NCBI GenBank assembly: GCA_934871445.1
Contig: CAKXBD010000147.1
Coordinates: 1-5,127, forward strand
Direction of reading: 5' to 3'
DNA length: 5,127 nucleotides
Source: an uncultured bacterium
GTDB taxonomy: Bacteria; Bacillota; Clostridia; Christensenellales; Borkfalkiaceae
Shown piece by piece: positions 1-5,127 of the stretch (position 1 is the first letter of the stretch; each line of letters starts with the position of its first letter). The notes under the pieces were generated by a model that had not been told where the DNA came from, did not search any database, and saw only the letters and a list, made by a program, of their open reading frames with translations. A program made the translations under genes and the position numbers.

Positions 1-592
1 AAAAGGTCTTTCTGCCGCTGGTCGGGACTCCGTCAGACCAGCTTCCGACAAGGTCAGACCCCGGCCAGGTAAAACGGCCTTCTCCGTCATAGACAGAAGT
101 TTCCAAGGCACCCGACGAATATAATTCGCCCGTATACGTACAGTCAGTATCTGAAAAATAAACGTACCCTTTTCCTCTCTTTGAAGTATCGATATCGTTG
201 AGGTCGTTCATGTAGCCTTCATACCAAAGAAGTCCCGCCGTCTTTGTCGTGGTCGTCTTTCCGTAATAGGCTTTTCCTGCCTTAAAGGTCCCCTTAAACA
301 ACCAAGCGCTATCTAAATCGCCGTTCGTGCTCCATGTAAATAAACCTTCTCCTTCCCGCAAGCCCGCGACGTATTCTCCTTCATAATACATTCCGCTGGA
401 AAAGGTGTATCGTCCCGTTCCCGAATACCTGCCCTCTGCATCGAATCCGCCTTTATATACGTTTCCATTCGTATAGACGAGCGTGCCGGAGCTATAAGTC
501 CCTTCGGTAAATTCCGCGGTAAGCTCCTTTCCGTCATCGTAGGTAAGCACTCCCGAACCGTGGGGAACCCCGTCTTTCATGGCGCCTGTATA
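1..592 (-). other. MORN-type repeat array of the second lipoprotein
   Basis: Residues 113-309 are a run of MORN-like beta-hairpin units starting near residues 113, 135 (degenerate), 157, 181, 210, 235, 264 and 293. The regular units keep Y-x-G near the start and G-x-G-x-(F/Y) near the end. The units from residue 210 on carry inserts, which is typical of diverged arrays. The array is still running at the window edge. Confidence 0.8.
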
Positions 593-928
593 GACGCCGC
601 TATCGACTCGGTATTCTATCGCCTCGCCCGTAAAATCGGAATCTTGCTCCCCACACGAGCAAACCCCGCCAATATATTCGTGCGTATGTATCTCCGAAGA
701 TGAACCTTCCGAAGTTTCGGACTCCGAATCGGAAGCCGATGCAGAATCGGAGCCGCCCGATATATCCGAAGTCTGCGACGAATTATCCTCCGTGCCGTCA
801 GAAGATGTAAAATCCGAGGACGACGTTTTTCCGGAAACTATGGGAGTATTACAGGCGCTCAATGCGCCTATGGCAGCTCCGAGGGAGATAACGCACAATA
901 GTAGCAATAGTTTTTTATGAATTTTCAT
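1..928 (-). CDS. MORN-repeat lipoprotein, 3' end beyond window (partial)
   Basis: The frame is open from the ATG at 926-928 to base 1 (309 codons, no stop), so the C-terminus is missing. The start is fixed by an AAAGGAGG site 7 nt upstream. Residues 1-26 form a lipoprotein signal peptide: basic KIHKK, a Leu-rich core, and a lipobox L-S-A-C with Cys26 as the predicted lipidated residue, so the protein should be exported and membrane-anchored. Residues 27-80 are a Ser/Asp/Glu/Thr-rich linker. Residues 81-93 hold a His-x-His...Cys-x-Cys-Gly motif. From about residue 113 to the edge there are roughly eight irregular MORN-type units with the pattern Y-x-G-x-(F/Y/M)-x-x-G...G-x-G-x-(F/Y)-x-(W/Y/F), for example YTGAMKDGVPHGSGVLTY and YYEGEYVAGLREGEGLFTW. 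Several units align with those of the upstream MORN-SGNH protein, so the two are probably paralogs. The MORN ligand and the function are unknown. Whether an enzyme domain follows cannot be seen here. Confidence 0.9.
   Translation of the reverse strand, partial: MKIHKKLLLLLCVISLGAAIGALSACNTPIVSGKTSSSDFTSSDGTEDNSSQTSDISGGSDSASASDSESETSEGSSSEIHTHEYIGGVCSCGEQDSDFTGEAIEYRVDSGVYTGAMKDGVPHGSGVLTYDDGKELTAEFTEGTYSSGTLVYTNGNVYKGGFDAEGRYSGTGRYTFSSGMYYEGEYVAGLREGEGLFTWSTNGDLDSAWLFKGTFKAGKAYYGKTTTTKTAGLLWYEGYMNDLNDIDTSKRGKGYVYFSDTDCTYTGELYSSGALETSVYDGEGRFTWPGSDLVGSWSDGVPTSGRKTF
650..688 (-). other. His-x-His / Cys-x-Cys mini-motif, possible metal site
   Basis: Residues 81-93 read HTHEYIGGVCSCG, between the low-complexity linker and the MORN array. 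The spacing H-x-H-x(6)-C-x-C-G gives four potential metal ligands. Similar short His/Cys units (HTHxYxxGVCxxCG-like) occur in other Bacillota surface proteins. Zinc binding is an inference from the residues; nothing here proves it. Confidence 0.5.
692..823 (-). other. Ser/Asp/Glu-rich low-complexity linker
   Basis: Residues 36-79 are dominated by Ser, Asp, Glu and Thr, with degenerate TCG/TCC-GAT/GAG codon repeats. This is a typical flexible spacer between a lipidated Cys and the first folded domain of a Gram-positive lipoprotein. It probably lifts the MORN array away from the membrane. Confidence 0.75.
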
Positions 929-935
929 CGAAATT

Positions 936-943
936 CCTCCTTT
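936..943 (-). promoter_or_regulatory. Ribosome binding site of the second MORN lipoprotein
   Basis: On the minus strand this reads AAAGGAGG, 7 nt before the ATG at 926-928. It sits wholly in the 20-bp gap after the stop codon of the MORN-SGNH gene and supports the start chosen for a gene that has no stop in the window. Confidence 0.85.
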
Positions 944-948
944 CGTTT

Positions 949-2613
949 TTATTTACCGTTTGTAAATTGCAACAGCGCTTGCTTAATCGCATTTCCCCAC
1001 AAATCGTAGGCCGCTTTTGTAAGATGAAGCCTATCCGTGAAAAGGTCTTCTTGAAGATAGCCGAAGCGTTCATCGTAAATATTCGATTTATTTTCAACAC
1101 TATACAGGACGGAAAACACATCGATATATTCAAAATTGCTACTTTCCTCGGCATATTCTTCCATTTGGTCGTTTAAGGAAATCAATTTCTCATCAAAGTC
1201 CTGCTCATAGTCAAAAGCGCCGACAATCCCGGAAACATAGAATATTTCAGCGCGAGGATATTTTACCGCCAATTCGTCTATGAGGTTCTTTGTATCGCGC
1301 ACGGCTGTTTCCAACGGCGTCCCTGTACGAATATCGTTGCCTCCTACATGTACGAGAATATATTTCGGCGCTCCAAGGATGAGCTCGTCGAGCATATCCC
1401 GCCACCATGCCGAGGTTGTGCCGCCTATGGCAATATTGACGGCGGAAAATTCGTCGGCGAAAAGGTCAGTCGCCTGAGAAAAACATTCCTTACTGAACTG
1501 GGAATCTCCCAGCATCAGAAGTTTATCCGCCATATCCGTCTCTCCGTATTTATCCATATACTCATTAAACAAAGAGAGATAGCCGTCTGTATAAGTAAGC
1601 TCTTCCGTATCTTTCCACCTATCGAGAAGCTGTTCCTCCGTCCAAGGAGCCGTATAGGGTCCCACACGAATTAATCCGTTCCAAGTGCCTTTGATATAGC
1701 CCGTCGGATTTCCCGATATATCGCTGAAATACATTACTCCGTTTCCATACATCCAGCTATAATTTCGGCCATCAAATTCCCCGACATAACAATAGATTTT
1801 GTCCGAGGCTTCACCTCCCGCGCTCGCGCCCGTAAACGTCGTATAAAAGAAATTCTGCGTGCCTTCCCCATAACGGATCCATTCTCCTTCCGACGTATAG
1901 TAAATTCCCCCTTCATACGTGCTTTTATCGGGATATACGATATAGCCTCTTCCCTGCTGCCCTTTCTTCACTTCCGGAAATCCGCTCATTTCTCCTTCAA
2001 ACCAATATACTCCCTCTCCTTTCCCTTCTTGATTGAACGTCACTTTCCCTCCACAGCCTTCGGGACTTCCGTTCTTAAATTCCCCCTCATATTTCCAGCC
2101 GTATGCCTTTATACTTCCGTCCGCGTTATATGTATTCCAATCGAATATCCCCTCCCCTTCAAACTTCCATTCCGTATTGAACTCTCCTTCATAGCTCATC
2201 GTATTCGCATACGTATATTTTCCTGTTATTGGCGTTCCGCAGGAAAATATTCCTTCCAGCTTATCTCCCGTACTATTCCACTCAAAAACTCCTTTCCCCT
2301 CATAGACTCCATTGGAAAATTCTCCCGTATACACACAATTTGTGAGTACCCACTCCAATTTTCCTTCGCCCTCCGGCTTTCCGTCCACCAATCTGCCCGT
2401 ATATCTTCTTTCCTCATCTAACATGTAATCCGTCACTTGTTCTTCCATGCCGTCGGACGAACTATCGGGACGGGACGAAGAAGACGTATCCGAAACGTTT
2501 GCTCCACTGCTCGTTTCTGTATTTCCTTCTCCTCCGCAAGCGGCTGCAATTGCCAGCAAAGAAATGCTTAACATGGATAAAAACAAAAGTTTTATTGTTC
2601 TTTTTCTTTTCAT
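949..2613 (-). CDS. MORN-repeat / SGNH (GDSL) hydrolase fusion lipoprotein
   Basis: A complete 554-residue protein. Residues 1-26 are a lipoprotein signal peptide: KRKR, a hydrophobic core, then A-A-A-Cys26, a slightly relaxed lipobox. Residues 27-57 are a Ser/Thr/Asp-rich linker. Residues 71-320 carry about nine irregular MORN-type units, such as YTGRLVDGKPEGEGKLEW and VYTGEFSNGVYEGKGVFEW. A charged, probably helical connector (about 324-362) leads to an SGNH hydrolase domain (about 364-550). This has block I LLMLGDS with nucleophile Ser371, block II Gly in NIAIGG (397-398), block III GGND with Asn426, and block V Asp527-x-x-His530 in FTDRLHLT. The catalytic set is therefore intact. The domain resembles the PAF-acetylhydrolase-like/GDSL group, which includes carbohydrate acetylesterases and lipases. 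Next to GH51 and GH2 genes, a surface esterase that removes acyl groups from a polysaccharide is the likeliest role, but the substrate is inferred. The start has AAGGAGG 6 nt upstream. The gene lies 29 bp after GH51 and 20 bp before the next lipoprotein. Confidence 0.92.
   Translation of the reverse strand: MKRKRTIKLLFLSMLSISLLAIAAACGGEGNTETSSGANVSDTSSSSRPDSSSDGMEEQVTDYMLDEERRYTGRLVDGKPEGEGKLEWVLTNCVYTGEFSNGVYEGKGVFEWNSTGDKLEGIFSCGTPITGKYTYANTMSYEGEFNTEWKFEGEGIFDWNTYNADGSIKAYGWKYEGEFKNGSPEGCGGKVTFNQEGKGEGVYWFEGEMSGFPEVKKGQQGRGYIVYPDKSTYEGGIYYTSEGEWIRYGEGTQNFFYTTFTGASAGGEASDKIYCYVGEFDGRNYSWMYGNGVMYFSDISGNPTGYIKGTWNGLIRVGPYTAPWTEEQLLDRWKDTEELTYTDGYLSLFNEYMDKYGETDMADKLLMLGDSQFSKECFSQATDLFADEFSAVNIAIGGTTSAWWRDMLDELILGAPKYILVHVGGNDIRTGTPLETAVRDTKNLIDELAVKYPRAEIFYVSGIVGAFDYEQDFDEKLISLNDQMEEYAEESSNFEYIDVFSVLYSVENKSNIYDERFGYLQEDLFTDRLHLTKAAYDLWGNAIKQALLQFTNGK
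952..1527 (-). other. SGNH/GDSL hydrolase domain
   Basis: Residues 363-554 of the fusion protein. All four SGNH blocks are visible: Ser371 (GDSQ), Gly397/398, Asn426 (GGND rather than the commoner GTND), and Asp527/His530 (DRLH). The C-terminal DLFTDRLHLTKAAYDLW segment matches the pattern seen in PAF-acetylhydrolase-type SGNH enzymes. The domain is predicted to be active and outside the membrane. Confidence 0.88.
1666..2403 (-). other. MORN-type repeat array of the fusion protein
   Basis: Residues 71-316. Units begin near residues 71, 94, 118, 140, 174, 204, 232, 275 and 305. The core pattern is (W/Y)-x-G-x-(F/L/M)-x-x-G-x-x-x-G-x-G-x-(F/Y/L)-x-(W/Y). Unit length ranges from about 20 to over 30 residues because of loop inserts, unlike the regular 23-residue eukaryotic arrays. 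No lectin or CBM motif was recognised inside it. Confidence 0.82.
2443..2535 (-). other. Ser/Thr/Asp-rich linker after the lipidated Cys
   Basis: Residues 27-57 (GGEGNTETSS... to ...SSSDG) are Ser-, Gly-, Thr- and Asp-rich without predicted structure. They serve as a membrane-to-domain spacer, shorter than the equivalent stretch in the downstream paralog. Confidence 0.7.
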
Positions 2614-2619
2614 GATTTT

Positions 2620-2626
2620 CCTCCTT
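2620..2626 (-). promoter_or_regulatory. Ribosome binding site of the MORN-SGNH gene
   Basis: AAGGAGG on the minus strand, 6 nt before the ATG at 2611-2613, inside the 29-bp gap after the GH51 stop. It is a near-ideal Shine-Dalgarno sequence and indicates independent translation start within one transcript. Confidence 0.88.
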
Positions 2627-2642
2627 GTTTTTGAAAATTCAA

Positions 2643-4580
2643 TTAAAGTTCTATGACGAACAGGCTGACGCTCATCATAGGGGAGACGGGATAGGCGAGA
2701 TTTTCTTTATATTCAGTATAAAGCTCGTCGCCGTCGGAATCATAATAATCGGCTGTAAGAGTACTCCGAATTATCGACTTGACGTTCGTCAATCGGCTGC
2801 AATCTAATCTCACATCGTATTCCGAAGGATTGACTACCGCGAGCGTGATTGTCTTACCGTTCGAGCTCACCGACGCGGAAACGTCGAGCCCGATTTCTTT
2901 ATCTGCCTGCACTGCCGCATTTAAGGAATATTCCTGCATATATTGCCGATACATTTGCAATACATAACCCGCCCCCTGTAACGTTGCCGTTGTATCCGTA
3001 GTAGTGAGGCAACCCTGCGTCGCATTCAAGGTGCTGGAATAACAAGCCATTTCTACAATATCTGCATTTTCTATAAAACGATTGAGGACCGCCGCTATTC
3101 CCATGCCATCCTTTAAGCGGGAGGCTGTAACCGCTTTATCGTATGCGTACTCGGTAAAAGCTATCTTTACCGAAGCGCAGGCAGGGTATTTTTTTATCAA
3201 TGCCCGATGCCGGGAAATTCGGTCATCTACATTATTGGCAATATTGGAAATATGCTTGAATACGTCCGTCTCGTCCCGCTCGCCGTAAAAATGTTCGGCC
3301 GTATAATCCATATACTCCTCGCAGTTTCCAAACATTGCGTCGTTCCATTCCGAAGCATTGTTTCCGACCGCGATGAGCCGCAAAGACGAATCTTTCTCCT
3401 TCATAGCCTCGGCAAAAAGATTATGGCGCTGTACATATTCCGACACGGGAATATGTCCTAACTGCCAATCCCCAAACATCTCGTTTCCTATGCCCCAATA
3501 TTCGATTTCATAAGGCTCTTTATGTCCGTTCTCCGCGCGTTGACGGCCGTATTCCGTCGTTTCCGCACCGTTGCAGTATTCCACGAGATCCGCGGCGTCT
3601 TCGACCTCTCCCAATCCGTCGTTGACCATCATCAAAGGTTCGGCTCCGAGATACTCACAAAAAGCTAAAAATTCGTCCGTACCGAAATCGTTCGGCTCGA
3701 TACCGCCGTAAAATCCCAGCGCTTCCAAATTCACCATATCGGAAGCCAGCATTTCCGCTTCGCTGGAAAAGCTGCTTTCCAATCCCATATAGTGAAGATT
3801 GCGACGGGAAGGACGTTTATCGCGGTCTCCGATTCCGTCTTTCCAATCGTAGCCGGAAAGAAAATTTCCGCCCGGCCAGCGATACATCGTTCCGTTCAAT
3901 TTTTTCAGAAGCTCCAAGGTATCCCGCCTCATGCCTTGATAATTATCCGCAGGCATCAGAGAAAGAGAGTCAAACAGAGCATTTCCGGAAAGGACAGAGA
4001 GCGTAAATTTTGCATTATCCGTCGCCACGCCTTGAAACGAAAATGAATATTTCTGAAACCCTTCCCCTGCTGAAAGGTCTATTTCGACGGAATCCGACCA
4101 AGCGGAGGAAGAAAGTTCCACCTTTATTTTGGAATCCTGCGACGCATTTGCGTACAAATAACCGCTATATTCCTTTTTTTCCAAGGAAAGTTCTTCCTGA
4201 AAAATCCCGCCGCCCGCAGATATTTCCGCCGAATGTCCGCCGCTATATGTCGTTTCCGAATTGCTCTTTACAAAATCCTCCTCAACTGCACGCCAAGGAG
4301 AAAGTCCCACCTCTCCGATTTCATAATAAAATTTTCTGTCGAGAAGTATCTCCGACCAAATTCCGTTATAAATACAACTCTCTATGTGTTCGATAAACTG
4401 GCCATAGATATAGGGGGAAATTTTATCCTTTTTCTCCACCCCCAAATTGACGCGGAGCGTCCTATCATAAGTCTCCTCCGTCTTTGTAAGCGATGAGTCG
4501 CCTCCCGCGCCGCACCCTGCAAGCATGACCGAGCTCGCAAGGACTGCCGTCAACAGACATATAAATTTATTTGCCTTCAT
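2643..4580 (-). CDS. Alpha-L-arabinofuranosidase, GH51, lipoprotein
   Basis: A complete 645-residue enzyme predicted to release terminal non-reducing alpha-L-arabinofuranosyl groups from arabinoxylan, arabinan or arabino-oligosaccharides. Residues 1-23 are a signal peptide with lipobox L-A-G-Cys23, so it is membrane-anchored outside the cell. The GH51 N-terminal signature ISPYIYGQFIEHIESCIYNG lies at 54-73. Residues about 105-215 form a beta-rich insert that looks like the CBM4/9-type domain of larger GH51 enzymes. The barrel follows with RWPGGNFLSGYDWKDGIGDR (234-253). The acid/base is Glu367 in YWGIGNEMFGDW and the nucleophile is Glu477 in IAFTEYAYD. The last ~100 residues are the C-terminal beta-sandwich. 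Oddities: an extra segment near 271-293, and a nucleophile strand that differs from the common DEW form. An in-frame TAG at 4587-4589 just upstream fixes the start. The gene lies 18 bp after GH2 and 29 bp before MORN-SGNH. Family assignment is firm; the exact substrate is not. Confidence 0.95.
   Translation of the reverse strand: MKANKFICLLTAVLASSVMLAGCGAGGDSSLTKTEETYDRTLRVNLGVEKKDKISPYIYGQFIEHIESCIYNGIWSEILLDRKFYYEIGEVGLSPWRAVEEDFVKSNSETTYSGGHSAEISAGGGIFQEELSLEKKEYSGYLYANASQDSKIKVELSSSAWSDSVEIDLSAGEGFQKYSFSFQGVATDNAKFTLSVLSGNALFDSLSLMPADNYQGMRRDTLELLKKLNGTMYRWPGGNFLSGYDWKDGIGDRDKRPSRRNLHYMGLESSFSSEAEMLASDMVNLEALGFYGGIEPNDFGTDEFLAFCEYLGAEPLMMVNDGLGEVEDAADLVEYCNGAETTEYGRQRAENGHKEPYEIEYWGIGNEMFGDWQLGHIPVSEYVQRHNLFAEAMKEKDSSLRLIAVGNNASEWNDAMFGNCEEYMDYTAEHFYGERDETDVFKHISNIANNVDDRISRHRALIKKYPACASVKIAFTEYAYDKAVTASRLKDGMGIAAVLNRFIENADIVEMACYSSTLNATQGCLTTTDTTATLQGAGYVLQMYRQYMQEYSLNAAVQADKEIGLDVSASVSSNGKTITLAVVNPSEYDVRLDCSRLTNVKSIIRSTLTADYYDSDGDELYTEYKENLAYPVSPMMSVSLFVIEL
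3936..4268 (-). other. Beta-rich insert, probable CBM4/9-like module in GH51
   Basis: Residues about 105-215 interrupt the catalytic barrel after the N-terminal signature. The segment contains GHSAEISAGGGIFQEELSL, EYSGYLYANAS, KIKVELSS, then FQKYSFSFQG and LFDSLSLMP. These are typical CBM4/9-like strands (bound-ligand sandwich with a closing 'DSLSL' strand). The position matches the inserted module of larger bacterial and plant GH51 enzymes. Carbohydrate binding itself is inferred. Confidence 0.65.
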
Positions 4581-4590
4581 AAAGTTCTAA

Positions 4591-4598
4591 CCCTCCCT
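4591..4598 (-). promoter_or_regulatory. Ribosome binding site of the GH51 gene
   Basis: AGGGAGGG on the minus strand, 10 nt before the ATG at 4578-4580 and immediately after the GH2 stop codon (4599-4601). The core is less perfect and the spacing longer than at the two downstream genes, so initiation may be weaker or helped by coupling to GH2 translation. Confidence 0.7.
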
Positions 4599-5127
4599 CT
4601 ATGCGTTTCTTTCAAAAGCAAAAATATTGCGAATACATTCAAGCGGTAATTTTGGTTTCCGCTCTATCGTTAAAAGTCCGTTCGTCTCCTGTTGAACATC
4701 GGTCAATTGCGTATAGCAAAAGCCCGCGAGATAGTCTATCCTCTTTAACGCGGACACGAGCCCCGTTACCCGCGCGCGATATTCTTCCAAATCGCTCGCT
4801 TTGTCGCCATATCCCCAGCCCTCGTCTCTGACCATTGCCACGCCACCGAATTCGGAGATAATCACCGCCTGATGAGAATATGTATAATTATCGGCAAAAC
4901 TTCTGCCCCAATGATTTTGGTTGATGAGCTTTTCTCCCACCACGTAGTTTTTATCCCGATATTCCTTCAAGAGCGTCTCTGCGTTTTGCTCATATTCGTG
5001 CAAGGTCAATAAATCCCCGTTTAATTGATGCCAGCCGTCATTAATGACAATCAGGCGAGTAGGGTCTTCGGCGCGGACCTTTCGCTGTATCGCTTCTACA
5101 AACAACTGACATTCTCGGTTATTTTTT
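4599..5127 (-). CDS. Glycoside hydrolase family 2, C-terminal part (5' end beyond window)
   Basis: The last 175 residues of a GH2 enzyme, a family that includes beta-galactosidases, beta-glucuronidases and beta-mannosidases. The frame stays open through the window edge: codons for KNNRECQ precede LFVEAIQRKVRAEDPTRL, so the TTG at 5103-5105 is internal and not a start. Visible GH2 barrel motifs are DPTRLIVINDGW, the HEY loop (LLTLHEYEQN), the nucleophile strand VIISEFGG (Glu at codon 4851-4853), and the barrel-closing GFCYTQLTDVQQETNGLLTIERKPK. The acid/base Glu (normally in an NE motif) should lie just upstream, outside the window. The protein ends shortly after the barrel (...IRNIFAFERNA), with no extra C-terminal domain or cell-wall anchor. 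The missing N-terminus prevents deciding location or sugar specificity. It is the most upstream gene seen and is 18 bp from GH51. Confidence 0.92.
   Translation of the reverse strand, partial: KNNRECQLFVEAIQRKVRAEDPTRLIVINDGWHQLNGDLLTLHEYEQNAETLLKEYRDKNYVVGEKLINQNHWGRSFADNYTYSHQAVIISEFGGVAMVRDEGWGYGDKASDLEEYRARVTGLVSALKRIDYLAGFCYTQLTDVQQETNGLLTIERKPKLPLECIRNIFAFERNA

Noticed and set aside
313..537. Minus-strand 74-residue open frame
   Set aside because: It lies in a different frame inside the MORN lipoprotein gene, which has a signal peptide, a ribosome binding site and repeats; this frame shows none of these.
692..823. Repeated TCG/GAT-like DNA considered as a tandem nucleotide repeat
   Set aside because: The unit is irregular and is explained by Ser/Asp codon bias in a protein linker; there is no fixed period.
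915..1154. Minus-strand 79-residue open frame spanning the gap between the two MORN genes
   Set aside because: It overlaps the conserved SGNH block V in another frame, has no recognisable domain, and would conflict with two well-supported genes.
2029..2421. Plus-strand 130-residue open frame
   Set aside because: It is antisense to the MORN array, whose repeated codons leave the opposite strand open. No domain or convincing ribosome binding site was seen.
2631..2642. Inverted TTGAA/TTCAA repeat in the gap after GH51, considered as a terminator
   Set aside because: The stem would be 5 AT-rich pairs with a 2-nt loop and no useful U-tract, and it sits directly before a strong ribosome binding site.
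4010..4396. Plus-strand 128-residue open frame
   Set aside because: It is antisense to the well-supported GH51 gene, with basic low-information sequence and no recognisable motif.
5103..5105. TTG as the start codon of the GH2 gene
   Set aside because: The same frame stays open to the window edge and the upstream codons (NNRECQ) continue the GH2 barrel, so this is an internal Leu codon.

Overview
The window is one side of a tightly packed gene cluster, all read on the minus strand (right to left in these coordinates). Reading downstream, it holds: (1) the C-terminal end of a glycoside hydrolase family 2 (GH2) enzyme that enters from the right edge; (2) a complete lipoprotein alpha-L-arabinofuranosidase of family GH51; (3) a complete lipoprotein that joins an array of MORN-type repeats to a C-terminal SGNH/GDSL esterase domain; and (4) the N-terminal 309 residues of a second MORN-repeat lipoprotein that runs off the left edge. 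The gaps are only 18, 29 and 20 bp. Each complete start has a Shine-Dalgarno sequence, and I see no terminator or promoter between genes, so this looks like one operon whose promoter lies beyond base 5127. The plus strand holds no credible gene.

The organism is most likely a Gram-positive-type (Bacillota/Clostridia-like) carbohydrate degrader, perhaps from a gut or rumen. The reasons are strong AAGGAGG-type ribosome binding sites, three successive lipoprotein signal peptides with Ser/Asp/Thr-rich linkers after the lipidated Cys, and GH51 and GH2 sequences that resemble clostridial ones. The taxonomy is inferred from style only; no marker gene is present.

Working model (inference): the products form a surface-tethered set acting on an arabinose-containing plant polysaccharide such as arabinoxylan or arabinogalactan. 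GH51 would remove arabinofuranosyl side groups, the SGNH domain could remove acyl (for example acetyl) esters, and GH2 would cleave a beta-linked sugar. The MORN arrays would be extracellular scaffold or binding modules of unknown ligand. No transporter or regulator is in view.

The most unusual part is the pair of neighbouring MORN lipoproteins. One is fused to an SGNH hydrolase. The other is clearly related to it in its repeat region, and its C-terminus, which may also carry an enzyme, lies outside the window.
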